Below, one piece after another: positions 35,706 to 46,270 of a stretch of 64,000 bases of DNA; the stretch's first letter is position 1; every line of letters starts with the position of its first letter. A model generated the notes under the pieces. That model did no database searches. It had not been told where the DNA came from and saw nothing but the letters and a program-made list of their open reading frames with translations. The stretch is from Malachius bipustulatus (Eukaryota; Arthropoda; Insecta; Coleoptera; Melyridae): the NCBI GenBank assembly GCA_910589415.1, contig OU342630.1, positions 74,768,186 to 74,832,185 of the forward strand, written 5' to 3'. The position numbers and the translations under genes were made by a program.

Positions 35706-36553
35706 TACAGGGTGATGATAAAGTTTGGAACATAGTTCATAATTGCGTTATTAAAAAAATAATAATAAGAAAAATTAAAACCGCTCGGACAGGTCAATTT
35801 ATTTTTCAAATAGCCAACTTAAAGTTTATGACATAAAAATATGAGTGGTAAGGTAACCTATTTTTGACAGCAGAGGTGACGTCATCATAGCTTTTTTCAA
35901 GTGACAACCCCAACTTTTTCTTAGTTTTCCATTTATCTTCTTACTACTTAAAAGATGATGGAAAAAATGGTACCTTACACAGCCAATTTTTTTTAAGCGC
36001 AAATGTTCAAATTGCCCTAATTCAAATTAGTCCTGATATTTTTGAGCGCAGTGTATGAAGTGCTTACAAACGTATCGATCAATGCCAAATGATGGATAAT
36101 TAATTAATTAGAGATTCTACAAAGTAAAGGTTGAAAACATAAAAATTCAGTGCCAAATGGTTGGTGGAGGGAAATTTGAACATTTTCGCCTAAATATGTT
36201 TTTTTTGGTTTAATAATTTTTCAATTAAAGTTACGCTTCCATTTTTTAAAGTAAGCATGCTTTTTCTTTAAAAAAATGGTTGTGTAAGGTACCTACCATT
36301 ATTTTTCCATTATCTTTCAACCAGTCGAAAATTACAACAAAAACATTAAAAATAGAAAAAACGCTGTAGTTGTAATTTGAAAAAAGTTCTGACGACGTTA
36401 ATATCCTGTCAAAAATAGGTGAAGTCATCAGTCATATTTTACGTCATAAGTTAACTAGGTATTTGAAAAATAAAATTTACCGGCGTGCGAGAGACTTTTT
36501 TCTTTTTTTTTTAATAACGCAATTTTCAATTATGTTCTAAACTTTATCATCAC
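35706..36553. mobile_element. Foldback MITE with TACAGGGTGATGATAAAG end
   Basis: The left end (TACAGGGTGATGATAAAGTT, then GCGTTATTAAAAAAATAAT, CGGACAGGTCAATTTATTTTTC, GGTGACGTCATCA) is mirrored on the right (GGTGAAGTCATCAG on the minus reading, GAAAAATAAAATTTACCGG, TTAATAACGCAATT, AAACTTTATCATCAC). The last bases of the right end have decayed from the expected CCCTGTA. No protein is encoded. The GTGACGTCATC block and the following GACAACCC resemble the element at 9395-10151. Confidence 0.8.
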
Positions 36554-36654
36554 ATTAACATAATAAGATATTGAAATCCAAATGGTGCTTGGTCAGACGT
36601 AGAAAAAATTAGCATTACCTACCACTTTCGATTTTTTTATATTTAACACTTGCA

Positions 36655-38055
36655 TTAAATTTCGCTTTTTATTATGGAGTTGTCGTGAAATCAAAAATGC
36701 TGTCTTCAATTTTTTTAAATAACCCCTAGTAATGTTAACTTGACTGTCACGTTCGCGTTACCACCTGTGTAAAATAAAGTACGTGCTTTTCATTTTAAAA
36801 GTCCATTTCGCATCTTTTTTTTGTCGACAAAGATTCTGCAACGATTACAACAAGCTGAAAAATTATAATAAATGTATTTTATAATAATATTCAAGAAATG
36901 TAGTTTTTTTTTTCGTAAATTTGTCGTGAAAACGAAAAAATTATCGCGCTTCATTTTTCAAAAATATGGTAATGGTAACGTGACCCTCAAGTTAGCATTA
37001 CCACCTGTGAAAAATGTAGTATACTATACGGGAATTTTATACAGTCGATTCCATGTACTTTTTTGTCGTTAATTTGTCGTGAAAAGAAAAACTTTGTTGC
37101 GCTTCACGTTTTCTAACTAAAAAATATGGACTGCTAAAGGGGAACTTGACGATAACCCCTTAGTTATGCCAAGTTATGGCAAATAGCGTTACGTGTGGAA
37201 AATGCAGTAGGTAAATTCGGAGGTAAATGCATTTTGAAATAGTCAAGTATATGGAGTTTTTTGTTGTAAATTTGTTGCAAAACCAAAAAAATTATCGAGC
37301 TTCACGTTTTTTTAATAAGAAATAACTAGGTATTGCTGAAATTTAACTTGACGGTTGCGTAGCATTACAAGATGAAAAACTCTAACAGCCAGTATTATAA
37401 AAGCTCCATTAAGCTAACGGGCAGATTTCTGTGACTATTTTTAAAGCTAATATCGATGTCAAATAACTTTCATTAACATTTTTATAATCCTTTTCATGCC
37501 AAGAATTGCCAAAGAAATGCCAAAAATTGCTACATTTTACACATAGGGCCGAAACCTTCTTCAGAAATTGCCCCAGAAATCTGCGTGTTAACTTAATGAG
37601 CCTTTATAATACAGGCTGTTTGAAATGCATTTTTAAATAGTCGATTAAATTAAAAAAAAAATTAAACACAATTTTTAGCACGACAAACATACGACAAAAA
37701 AAATTACTTTTACTTGGCAATTTCAAAATTTATTTACCTTTGAATTTAATATATTTTTCACATAGTAGGTACCTAATGCTAACCATACCATCAAGTTAGC
37801 TTTGCTAGGGGTTATTAAAAAAAAATGAAGTACCACAAATTTTTATTTGCACGTCAAATTACACCAAAAAACTCCATTTAATCAACTTTTCCAAAATGCA
37901 ATTACTTTTTTCAACTTGTAATGCTACTCGTACGTAACCGCCAAGTTAACATTTAGACACCAGTAGCTGTCCCATAGCCAAAAAACTTGAAGTGCGACAA
38001 ATTTTTTGTTTTTACGACAAAAAAGCGACAAATAATGTAAAAATTAAATGTAAAA
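36655..38055. mobile_element. Large foldback element with tandem repeats inside its arms
   Basis: The left arm has four imperfect units opening with TTGTCGTGAAAA-like sequence (about 36680, 36921, 37074, 37272), each continuing GCGCTTCA, AACTTGACGGTTACG, TAGCATTACCACCTGTGAAAAATGTAGTA. The right arm (37640-38055) has about three inverted copies (CAAGTTAGC, ACGACAAAAAAGCGACAAA). The inner junction is also inverted: TATTATAAAAGCTCCATTAA...CAGATTTCTG against CAGAAATCTGC...CCTTTATAATAC, with a spacer at about 37445-37565. No coding sequence is present. The arrangement recalls Drosophila FB elements. Confidence 0.8.
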
Positions 38056-38353
38056 AAATTAAAAGTGATATTGCTGACATGTACGTCTTGTTCAGTAATT
38101 TTTGATATTATTTATTCGATTTCTAATAAAACGGTGCCCGTGACAACTAGCAAGGCAGTTTCAAAGTCTTATGGTCTGAAATCCATGGAGGATTAATGAG
38201 GAGATAAAAATTTGTCGAGGAAAAAGTATAGTTCATCGTTATGTAAAAAAAATCGAACAAAATTTTATTTGGATAGATTAAGACCACTGAGAAAGCAATA
38301 TGAATTTTACATTGATTTGTGCAGATATACACATGCAACATCTGTTGTAGTCA

Positions 38354-38545
38354 GTGAAGTACAATATTAGAAATGATCTGTCTGATCAAGGAGTTTTTAC
38401 CAATAGGTTTATTCGCTCACGCAATCTACATTTGGGGTTACCGCGGTCACATGATAGCAGTGTGCTTATTCAGCAGAAGAGAGTTATGAGAATCATGACG
38501 GGTGTTGAGCCCTGTAGGAACGTTGGAAATCATATTTAATTGACT
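38354..38545 (+). pseudogene. LINE relic: Jockey/BS-like C-terminal fragment
   Basis: The plus-strand frame ends with LHLGLPRSHDSSVLIQQKRV and MRIMTGVEPCRN. This matches the WG-S--S--VL-LQKRAIRII-G----SCR segment downstream of the RT in Jockey-type LINEs. Only about 40 residues are recognisable and both sides are lost. Confidence 0.65.
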
Positions 38546-39806
38546 ATGAAATTTCAAGCATATACCATGTCCGTTTATCTTGAATTAGGTCTTAAGGCAT
38601 GTGTTAAGCCGTTAACACTATCGGTAGACTTTGCAACTACTCCTCACTGAAGTGCAAGTAGGTACTGTTTTTTTTTTTTTAATACTGAATATGTCAAATT
38701 GTAAAATAAAACTCAGAAGTTGATGATATTTTTTTGTCTACTGAGGTGTTGTATCGATAACTTGTTTCATATAAGTACCTACCTCAATTCTTATTTTATA
38801 GTAAAGGTACTATATTTAATAACTTCTAACACATTCCTTTGTTTAATAATAGCCTCGCAATTAAGTACGAATACTTCAAGGTTATGTTTACACACAAAAC
38901 TAGAGAAAAACTGTGTAAAATTATGTTTTTATTACTTTCTGAAACTTTAATAACAAAACAGAAACAAAGAGAAAAAATGTACATTAATCATCTAACTAAA
39001 CACTCGACTTCAGAAACTCCTAAAACTACAAAACAACAATGAAACTTCGAAACTTCCGACAGTTATATTCGCATTGAGAATTTTCGGCAGCCTGCATCTG
39101 AACGTCGTGTGTGGTCCGTGTAATGAGCGGGGTCAGGCTAGCAGGATTTAGGAGACAAAGGATTGAATGAGCGTCGACGTTCGGCGGGCCGTGTGACGTC
39201 GCGGCGCCGAGCCCGGGAGGGGAGAGGTGCATGCCCCGCTCTTCCTTCCCCTCCAGCCGTCGCGATGCACCAGCACCAGCCAGCCCGGGCCAGACTGGAG
39301 GAGTCTGGCGCTGCAGTGTTCGCATATCGACACCAGACGCAGTATTTGGAGTCTCGCTGAAAAATCGATCCTTGCCTGAGTTCCGGCAGCGCAGCGCGCT
39401 GCACTGAAGGCCTCCGGGATGGAAATTCGGTTCTTCCTGTCGATGAAAAATTACACCGGAGCGTGGAAAGTAGAAGCGCTCTCGCCCTGGATGCCGTCTC
39501 TCATTCGGGATTTACGGCCTTTCGAAATGGGATATCAGCTGTAATATCGAGCTCAGTTAAAGATATCTAATATCCTGTATAGACGTATTTTATAAAACAT
39601 TTATTAACCCTTTTTCAAAACGCACGGATCCTAAGAAATTATGTATTGAGTTAATATATTGATGAAGATCACATCTGGAAGGTACCTATGAACGACGAAG
39701 ACTTATTATGATGTCCTACTGATAACAGAAATCCTTGTAGATTCTTTAATAAAAGATATTTTGACACTGAAATACTGCCACCAAATATGTTACTTATCTT
39801 ATCATG
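38546..39806. other. No gene recognised; GC-rich island at 39105-39500
   Basis: AT-rich except for one of the strongest GC-rich, CpG-containing islands in the window at 39105-39500. Confidence 0.45.
39105..39500. other. CpG- and GC-rich island
   Basis: Runs such as GCGTCGACGTTCGGCGGGCC, GACGTCGCGGCGCCGAGCCC and CCGTCGCGATGCACC are very unlike the flanks. Several frames are open across it on both strands (for example 39026-39325 and 39138-39404 minus), as expected from composition alone. I recognise no protein. Candidates are a host promoter or first exon, a conserved regulatory island, or GC-rich repeat debris. Confidence 0.5.
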
Positions 39807-40251
39807 TACAGAGTGGTCCAACGAAAACGTACCAGGCGTAATAACTTGGAAACTGAAGATGTACGGAAAAACGCCGAAACAGGTGGATATTACTATCGAG
39901 GGGGACACATTTGGATGACAAATTTAACTACCCAAGTTTATCCCCTTGGCAGGGGTAACCCCTTTGCCTTTGCTTATCATCATCATAGGGAATAAAATAT
40001 CGTGTGATACATCATTTGAAAAGCTACTTGACTAGCACTTCACTAGCTACCATGATAATAACCACTGAAGTGCGATATTTTATTATAAAATTATTCTCTC
40101 CGCACATTTCCGAAGAAAAGGGAACAATTGTTAAGAAAATCTGTTTTATCGATTCGTCCTGTAATACTTATTTAGGCAATACCCAAAAAGTGAGATATCG
40201 TTGGTTGTAAAAAGAATTTAAGTAGCTTTCAAATGTTGTATCATGCACTCG
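39807..40251. mobile_element. Left part of an inverted-repeat element split by the errantivirus
   Basis: The arm 39807-40027 (TACAGAGTGGTCCAACGAAA, ACGTACCAGGCGTAATAACT, AAAAACGCCGAAACAGGT) is mirrored by 48692-48860 plus 40222-40251. With the retroelement and one CTCG copy removed, the element is about 614 bp with terminal arms of roughly 200-220 bp. It encodes no transposase. Confidence 0.85.
40248..40251. repeat. Target-site duplication CTCG, left copy
   Basis: CTCG directly before the left LTR is repeated directly after the right LTR at 48688-48691. A 4-bp duplication is usual for errantiviruses. Confidence 0.85.
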
Positions 40252-40575
40252 ACTTACGAAAAGCAGGACCGAAATTTGGTTTTTAAAAAAGAAACTTTTA
40301 TTTATAAAACACTTATTCGAACCTTTATTACTTTTCGGACTGAGTGAAAATACATTTAGTTCCGGAGTTACAAAAATTGTTAAGTATTAGGTATTTAATT
40401 AATTTAAAGAGAATAATTATTACGAGCGTCTATTCCGGACGAGTACAAATCAAACAGTGCCCGTCTACTCAGTTCAGCCGGTGCATGATGAGAATTATGC
40501 TTATTACAACAATAGCGCAATAAGCGTTATTGTATACTCTTTTATATTTACTCAGCTTATTTAGCCTACGTAATT
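40252..40575 (-). repeat. 3' LTR of the errantivirus
   Basis: 324 bp, identical by eye to 48364-48687. The ends in element orientation are AATTACG and CGTAAGT, an imperfect inverted pair. A possible polyadenylation signal AATAAA (minus) lies at 40297-40302. Identity with the other LTR means almost no time since insertion. Confidence 0.95.
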
Positions 40576-40586
40576 CCTCCACCCTT
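40576..40586 (-). other. Polypurine tract
   Basis: On the minus strand AAGGGTGGAGG sits immediately upstream of the 3' LTR, where second-strand primer formation is expected. Confidence 0.85.
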
Positions 40587-40812
40587 AAGAGGAAACTTTG
40601 GGTGAACAAAGTTGACGTTTACATGAACGGAATAAATGGCACTAAAATTAAAATTATCTTTTACAAAAGTTATCAAACTAAACAATATGTTTGTTCCATA
40701 GTGTAGTACCTATTAAAGAATGTAGATATTCTTAAATTAAAAATAATTAAATTTAAATTGATTAAGTAGGTAACATTCTTAATATTAAAGGTAAAATTAT
40801 ACATATACATTA

Positions 40813-42501
40813 TTATGAAATTCTCTTAGTCGGGGTTGGAAATGCTGGTTGCAATTCAATGTCATTATCTTTAGGTTTATAGTCACTTTTCGTTAGAATG
40901 GTCTTACATTTGTTTAAAATCTGAAGTCTATAATAAAACATTGTGAAAATTATTATTATCAGACTTATGAGAACAAATAATGGTAAGTTAGAGTGAGACC
41001 AAAGAGTTTCACTGGATGTTAAGGAAAGGGGTTCACTTTTCACTTCATCTAAAGTTAGTTTTGACAATTGGTCAAGATCAAACGATTTTAGATTCAACTG
41101 GATTGGTTGAACACTGGACACGTTCTGGACTAATGGAGGTAAGAATACTGGTTCTTCGAAGGCTGCTCCTTCTTGGTTGGCGTATTCGAAGTCTTTAGTT
41201 ATGAACTTACAAGAGTAAGGGACGTTTATCAAATATGCGCCCTTCAGTCGATGAACTTCTTCGCTACCACACTTACTGTGGACTAGGGTTTCTAATGGTG
41301 CGATGAGCAAGTATTTCTGATCGCTGATGGTTTCAACGAGAATATCTGTTGCTTCGACTCGAATTTGTACACAGCGTGGATCTTCTTGAACTCGAAGGAG
41401 ATTCTGAATACATGTGTCCTGTTGGTAGTTTTTCTCGATGTGAGAGCTCTTGCAAAAGAACTCATTTTGGATTTGCTGACATCTGTTCTTCAGGTAGTAG
41501 GTATATTCTTGAGACATTGCCACATACGGTGTAGGTGGGATAATAATTGTGGATTGATTTGTAGGTACGGAGTACAGATGATAGAGGTCATAGTTTAAAG
41601 GGTCTAATAAAGGAACATGCAATAAAAACACTACGTGTTCTTCATTGATGTAGTACTCTACTGTTATCGTTCGCGTAAATAATACGTTATCGTACGAATA
41701 ATATAGATTTTCGTCATGAAATTTTGATAATTCAGCTTTCATTTGGTTTATTGCGTCTTCATTTATGATCGATAAATGGACGGTACCTAGGGATGCAAAA
41801 CTTATTGCTGTTAAAAGTTTATTTGCAATCTGGTTTAAGTCTAGAAGACTAATTTTGAACAACGTTATTGTATTTACGAATTTTTGATCTTCTGCCCTGA
41901 TCATTCTGACAAATTCTTCAATTCTTTTGAAATTCTCTGACATGTTTTTAACTGTTTCTCGATAGTTAATAATTAACTCATGATTTAAAGAGAGCTGTTG
42001 ATTAAAATGTTTAACCATGTTTTCCTGATTGTTTTTGATGTCATTAATGGCTTTATCATATCGAGCTCCGTCAGATGCGTCTAAATTACCTGAGATAAAT
42101 TTAAACACTGAACCTATGGCATTGATTATACCACGTTTTGGTCTATTATTATTTTCTAAAAGATTTGGATGCAGGGTACCTACTAGTAGTCTTAAGTTAT
42201 TAAATTGGTTATGTACATAGTCTAGATCGATTTTTTGATCAATTGGTAATTTATTCATGGTTTTTTCTATGAAGTCATTTATGTGGTTACCTAATTCTTT
42301 TACTCGTGAACCTAGTTCTTGTATGGGGTAGTTATGTATAAAGGTATGATGTGATTTTTGCACACGAGTTGGTCCTAGTTTTAATGGAAGGATGCCTGGA
42401 TTATGGTCTAGAGATTTTATCTCTATTTTAGGAGCTGCTACTTGGGCTAGATTGAGGCTCTTGTTCATTATGATGAACAGAATTAGGGCTCTTAGTAACA
42501 T
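40813..42501 (-). CDS. env: Env: errantivirus envelope fusion glycoprotein
   Basis: About 562 residues from the ATG at 42501. The open frame extends three codons further upstream to a TTG at 42510. I prefer the ATG because TTTCAG immediately before it forms a splice acceptor. An N-terminal hydrophobic stretch (LLRALILFIIM) is a signal peptide. A furin-type site RPKR (about 123-126 counted from the TTG) is followed by GIINAIGSVFKFISGNLD, the fusion-peptide region typical of baculovirus F-like Env. Several cysteines lie in the middle (CQQ, C-KSS, DTCIQ, P-CV, SKCG, YSCK). A transmembrane segment LPLFVLISLIIIIFTMFYY lies near 509-527, with a tail of about 38 residues inside the cell. The start overlaps the end of pol by about 70 bases in another frame. 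Expression from a spliced RNA is inferred from known errantiviruses. The frame is intact. Confidence 0.95.
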   Translation of the reverse strand: MLLRALILFIIMNKSLNLAQVAAPKIEIKSLDHNPGILPLKLGPTRVQKSHHTFIHNYPIQELGSRVKELGNHINDFIEKTMNKLPIDQKIDLDYVHNQFNNLRLLVGTLHPNLLENNNRPKRGIINAIGSVFKFISGNLDASDGARYDKAINDIKNNQENMVKHFNQQLSLNHELIINYRETVKNMSENFKRIEEFVRMIRAEDQKFVNTITLFKISLLDLNQIANKLLTAISFASLGTVHLSIINEDAINQMKAELSKFHDENLYYSYDNVLFTRTITVEYYINEEHVVFLLHVPLLDPLNYDLYHLYSVPTNQSTIIIPPTPYVAMSQEYTYYLKNRCQQIQNEFFCKSSHIEKNYQQDTCIQNLLRVQEDPRCVQIRVEATDILVETISDQKYLLIAPLETLVHSKCGSEEVHRLKGAYLINVPYSCKFITKDFEYANQEGAAFEEPVFLPPLVQNVSSVQPIQLNLKSFDLDQLSKLTLDEVKSEPLSLTSSETLWSHSNLPLFVLISLIIIIFTMFYYRLQILNKCKTILTKSDYKPKDNDIELQPAFPTPTKRIS

Positions 42502-45500
42502 CTGAAACAAAGGGGTGTGTCACTTGATATTTTCTTGTGGGTTTCAGTTCTTGCTTATTATATAGTTTTCTCTTAGTTGTCATAATTTTATTTCCTAAAT
42601 CTCTTTTCACCTTTACGTGTTTATAAGGTACGTCAGTCTTATTCCTAGGAGATAGGGATAGAAAAGCGTCTAACGTATTAATTGGTGAATGATCTTTTCT
42701 TTGTTTATTTTCCTTCTCAATATATTTTTCCTTGGTGTCGTTGATATTTTCGAAAGCTTTACCGTATAGCACTTGAATTTTATTTTGTAGGTCATTGAGA
42801 TAATCGTTGTATTGGTGATTAGAGGCTATTTCTAAAATATCCTTATTATCAATGTGTCCAAATAAAAGTTCAATCGGTCTAAATTTTGTCGTGCTGTGGA
42901 TGGTTCTATTATAAATTATTACAGCATTTTCAAAGGGATTATTTTTAAGAGATTTGTTATTATTTAGACTAAGGGATCTCATTATCTCTAGTATGGTTGA
43001 GTGAACTCGTTCTACTGGACTATTTGAATTCGGGTGTAATGGGGTCGTTATATGATGTTCAATATTATATGCCTTCAATAATCCTCTAAAAAGATCGGTA
43101 TTGAATTGACCATCAGTTACTAAATTTTTCGGTAGCTTGTAGTGAGAAAATAGTTTTATAAATTTCTGAGAAATTTCTACCATGTTTGTGGAGTCTAGTT
43201 CTTCGTACATGAGAAATTTGGAAAAATTGTCTATACAAGTTAAATATTTGTTTTTGTTACAAGTAAAGATATCCATGTAAATTATTTGAAATGGGACAAT
43301 TGGGGTAAAAGTAGTTTCAAGTTTATATTTAATTGGTCGTCTTTCATATTTGCTTTGTTGACAAATAATGCAGTTGTTTATGTGACGTTGACAATCATTC
43401 AGAATGTTTGGCCAATAATATAATCTATCAATTTCTGTTTTTAATTCACTAATACCTCTATGACTTATCTTATGGAATTTTTCAATAATTTCTTTCTGTT
43501 GGTTTTCATCGGTTATATCTTTTAATATCTTTCGGGTAAAAGTTAGTTTAACATCACTCGTAAAATGTTCATTTACTAGCGAGGCTAACTCCTCGTACAT
43601 TTCTTCATCTTTAAAGTATATTCCTGTAACTATCTGAGGGGTAACATGATCTTTTAAAATATTTACAATTTCATTTTTATAATTATTTCTCGTAACTTGA
43701 ACCTCGATTCGGTCTTTGTTGAAAATTTTATGTAGATTAATTTTGGGTTCTTTACTGAAATTGAAAATAATTTGTTTCTTGAATAAGTTCAAAGGCTTAT
43801 CAGTTATAGTTAGTTCTGCTGAGGTGGTGTCTTGTTGAGAATGAATGGTGTTATTGTCCTGAGTCTGAGTCGGTGTAGGTGGATTATTATTACACTCTAC
43901 TTCAGGGAAATGGGTCATTCTTGGTCTAGTGACATCGGTTGTCGAGAGGTCGGTTACCTTTGGTGGTGTAACTTGCACGTCTGATATGATATTAATTTTA
44001 TTCTCGGCTGGAGTATGTAAACCTATTAATTTATTCGTTTCTTCTAGATCAGCTATTTCGTCTAGATTTCTCTCATTTACGTCACCGGGTTGTGCAAACA
44101 ATGATAACAGATCATCGGTTTCCGGATCTATGTTTATGGGATGCGCTTCTAATCGTGATAGAAAATCTGCGTTTGTGTTATACTTTCCCTTCTTGTAAAC
44201 AATTTTATAATCATATTCCGCTAGTTTGAGCCGCCATCGAACTATTTTCGAGTTTGGCTCTTTAAAGCTAAACAGCCATTCTAAGGGTTTATGATCGCTT
44301 ACAAAGGTGACTTTGTTTCCATATAAGTAGGGTCTGAATTGACTCGATGCCCAAATGATTGCGAGGCATTCTTTTTCTGATGTTGTGTAATCTACTTCAT
44401 TGGGGTGCAATGTTCTAGAAATATAGGCTATGGGTCGATCGGAACCAATAGTCCCTTGAGATAAAATAGCGCCTAAACCGATATTAGATGCGTCAGTGGT
44501 TACAATGAATGGTTTACTAAAATCAGGATATGCCAAAATTGGTTCATTACAAAGGAGTTGTTTTATTGTGTCGAACGCTTGTAAAAATCTTTGTGTGTGT
44601 TCTATTTTAGCTCCTTTCTTTAGGCATTCGGTTAGTGGTTTTGTTATGGTCGCATAGTTTTTTACAAACTTGCGATAATAACCTGAAAGTCCAAGAAAGC
44701 TTTTTATTTGCTTTGTTGTTGCAGGGGGTTTGACTCGTTTAATTTTGTCTAACAATTTTGGATTTGGTTTAATTCCGGTTGTGGTGATGATATGCCCTAG
44801 ATATTCAATTTCTTTCAAAAAGAAATCTGACTTGTCTAATTGTATTTTAAATTGGTGTTGTCGTAACCTTCCTAATACAAGTTTCAAATTTTTTAAATGA
44901 TCATTTATTGATTCACCTAGAATGATTACGTCGTCTAGGTATACTAAACAAACTTTATTTAGTAAACCTTTTAATACCTCGTTCATTACACGAGCAAAAC
45001 ATGCAGGTGCATTGCGTAAGCCAAATGGCATGCGCAAGAACTCGTAATGTCCTTCTTCTGTTGAGAATGCCGTTTTATAGCGGTCCTTCTCGTCTATTTC
45101 AATCTGATGATATCCAGATTTTAAATCAATTTTAGAATATATTTTTGACGTTCCTAAAATGTCTAAGATATTGCTGATGTTAGGCAGCGGGTATTTATCT
45201 TCTACTGTGATCTCATTTAATTTTCTAAAGTCTACCACCATTCGCCATTGTTTTTTCCCATTTTTATCCTCCTTTTTGGGGACTAAGAAAACAGGTGCGG
45301 AGTAGGGTGAGCTACTCTCGGTTATGATATTATTTTGAAGCAATTCTTCAACTTGTTTATTTAACTCTGATTTTTGAGAATGCGGGAAACGATAAGATTT
45401 TGTAAAAATCGGTGTTTCGGAAGTAAGGGGAATTTTATGTTTCGTGATCGATGAGAATGTCAATCGGTCATTGTCCTTATAGAAAACATCGGAATATTCT

Positions 45501-46270
45501 CTGAGAATTTCCAAAATACCTTCTTTATCGTTATTATTGACATGCGTAATTTTCTCGAGAAAACAAGGGTCTAAGTTGTTGGTACGTCTGTTGTTAAGAT
45601 GACATACGTCTGTCTCTTTAAAATTAATATGGTGGGCTTCAATGGGTCCTTCTAATGTTATCGTATTCGTCTTGTTATTTTGGGGTGATACTATAGGTAC
45701 TGTTACTCTGAAATTTTCCGCGGTGTTAATGTTTCCTGGAATTTCATAGTGACCTAATTTTTGTTCCGGTATGAAAACCGTTCCTTTTCTAATGTTTACT
45801 GGCATGATTATTTGTGTTTGTTGGGGACCTATTTCTGTATGAAAGTACTTAATTGAAGATGGTAAATATCTCTGCAAATCATAATTAATGCCGTTGAGTT
45901 GGACTATTCCTTTATTGTAATCAAGAATCATATTAAGTTCCTCTAAGGTTTGAGTACCTAGTAGGACATCAAAATGTTCGTGAAAATTTAAAACGTAAAA
46001 TTTTAAAAATTGGTCTGGACAAAAGAAATCAGTTATAAGAACTTGGTTGTGGGTTGATTGATTTAGGATGGACTTTATTGTGAATTTTTCATTGATTATT
46101 TTGTCTGAAAAATAACGTTTCGCAATTTTGGGTGAAATTAATGAATTTGTCGCTCCTGAATCTATCAGAATTTTTAGACCATTTACTTCCAAGTACGGTA
46201 AACTGGAATTTATAATGTTATGATTTGTTTCTATTAAGTATTGGTTTCCGAGGCTGAGACACGAAAATTT
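42428..46270 (-). CDS. pol: Pol: protease, reverse transcriptase, RNase H, integrase
   Basis: The open pol frame starts just after a TGA at 46273-46271 and overlaps the end of gag by about 35 bases in the -1 register. There is no ATG at the start. The positions below count from a TTG at 46192. Aspartic protease DSG is at 11-13. RT has QWRMVVDFRKLNE near 315-327, LRMPFGLRNAPACFA and catalytic YLDD at 418-421. RNase H acidic residues are near D567, E608, D633 and D676. A low-complexity T/P-rich linker follows. The integrase has a zinc site at H907, H911, C941 and C944 and catalytic D974, D1027 and E1061. The tail is basic. Total length, about 1280 residues with the frameshift part, is normal for errantiviruses. 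No break is seen, so it should be active. It copies the RNA into DNA and inserts it. Confidence 0.96.
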   Translation of the reverse strand, partial: KFSCLSLGNQYLIETNHNIINSSLPYLEVNGLKILIDSGATNSLISPKIAKRYFSDKIINEKFTIKSILNQSTHNQVLITDFFCPDQFLKFYVLNFHEHFDVLLGTQTLEELNMILDYNKGIVQLNGINYDLQRYLPSSIKYFHTEIGPQQTQIIMPVNIRKGTVFIPEQKLGHYEIPGNINTAENFRVTVPIVSPQNNKTNTITLEGPIEAHHINFKETDVCHLNNRRTNNLDPCFLEKITHVNNNDKEGILEILREYSDVFYKDNDRLTFSSITKHKIPLTSETPIFTKSYRFPHSQKSELNKQVEELLQNNIITESSSPYSAPVFLVPKKEDKNGKKQWRMVVDFRKLNEITVEDKYPLPNISNILDILGTSKIYSKIDLKSGYHQIEIDEKDRYKTAFSTEEGHYEFLRMPFGLRNAPACFARVMNEVLKGLLNKVCLVYLDDVIILGESINDHLKNLKLVLGRLRQHQFKIQLDKSDFFLKEIEYLGHIITTTGIKPNPKLLDKIKRVKPPATTKQIKSFLGLSGYYRKFVKNYATITKPLTECLKKGAKIEHTQRFLQAFDTIKQLLCNEPILAYPDFSKPFIVTTDASNIGLGAILSQGTIGSDRPIAYISRTLHPNEVDYTTSEKECLAIIWASSQFRPYLYGNKVTFVSDHKPLEWLFSFKEPNSKIVRWRLKLAEYDYKIVYKKGKYNTNADFLSRLEAHPINIDPETDDLLSLFAQPGDVNERNLDEIADLEETNKLIGLHTPAENKINIISDVQVTPPKVTDLSTTDVTRPRMTHFPEVECNNNPPTPTQTQDNNTIHSQQDTTSAELTITDKPLNLFKKQIIFNFSKEPKINLHKIFNKDRIEVQVTRNNYKNEIVNILKDHVTPQIVTGIYFKDEEMYEELASLVNEHFTSDVKLTFTRKILKDITDENQQKEIIEKFHKISHRGISELKTEIDRLYYWPNILNDCQRHINNCIICQQSKYERRPIKYKLETTFTPIVPFQIIYMDIFTCNKNKYLTCIDNFSKFLMYEELDSTNMVEISQKFIKLFSHYKLPKNLVTDGQFNTDLFRGLLKAYNIEHHITTPLHPNSNSPVERVHSTILEIMRSLSLNNNKSLKNNPFENAVIIYNRTIHSTTKFRPIELLFGHIDNKDILEIASNHQYNDYLNDLQNKIQVLYGKAFENINDTKEKYIEKENKQRKDHSPINTLDAFLSLSPRNKTDVPYKHVKVKRDLGNKIMTTKRKLYNKQELKPTRKYQVTHPFVSDVTKSPNSVHHNEQEPQSSPSSSS
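42502..42524 (-). promoter_or_regulatory. Candidate splice acceptor for env mRNA
   Basis: On the minus strand a pyrimidine-rich CCCCTTTGTTTCAG ends directly before the env ATG. Errantivirus Env is known to be made from a spliced subgenomic RNA, so this is the likely acceptor. The match to the insect acceptor consensus is very good. Confidence 0.7.

Noticed and set aside
43929..44198. Plus-strand open frames inside the errantivirus (also at 41016, 41349 and 48008).
   Set aside because: They are antisense shadows of pol, env and the leader without any motif.
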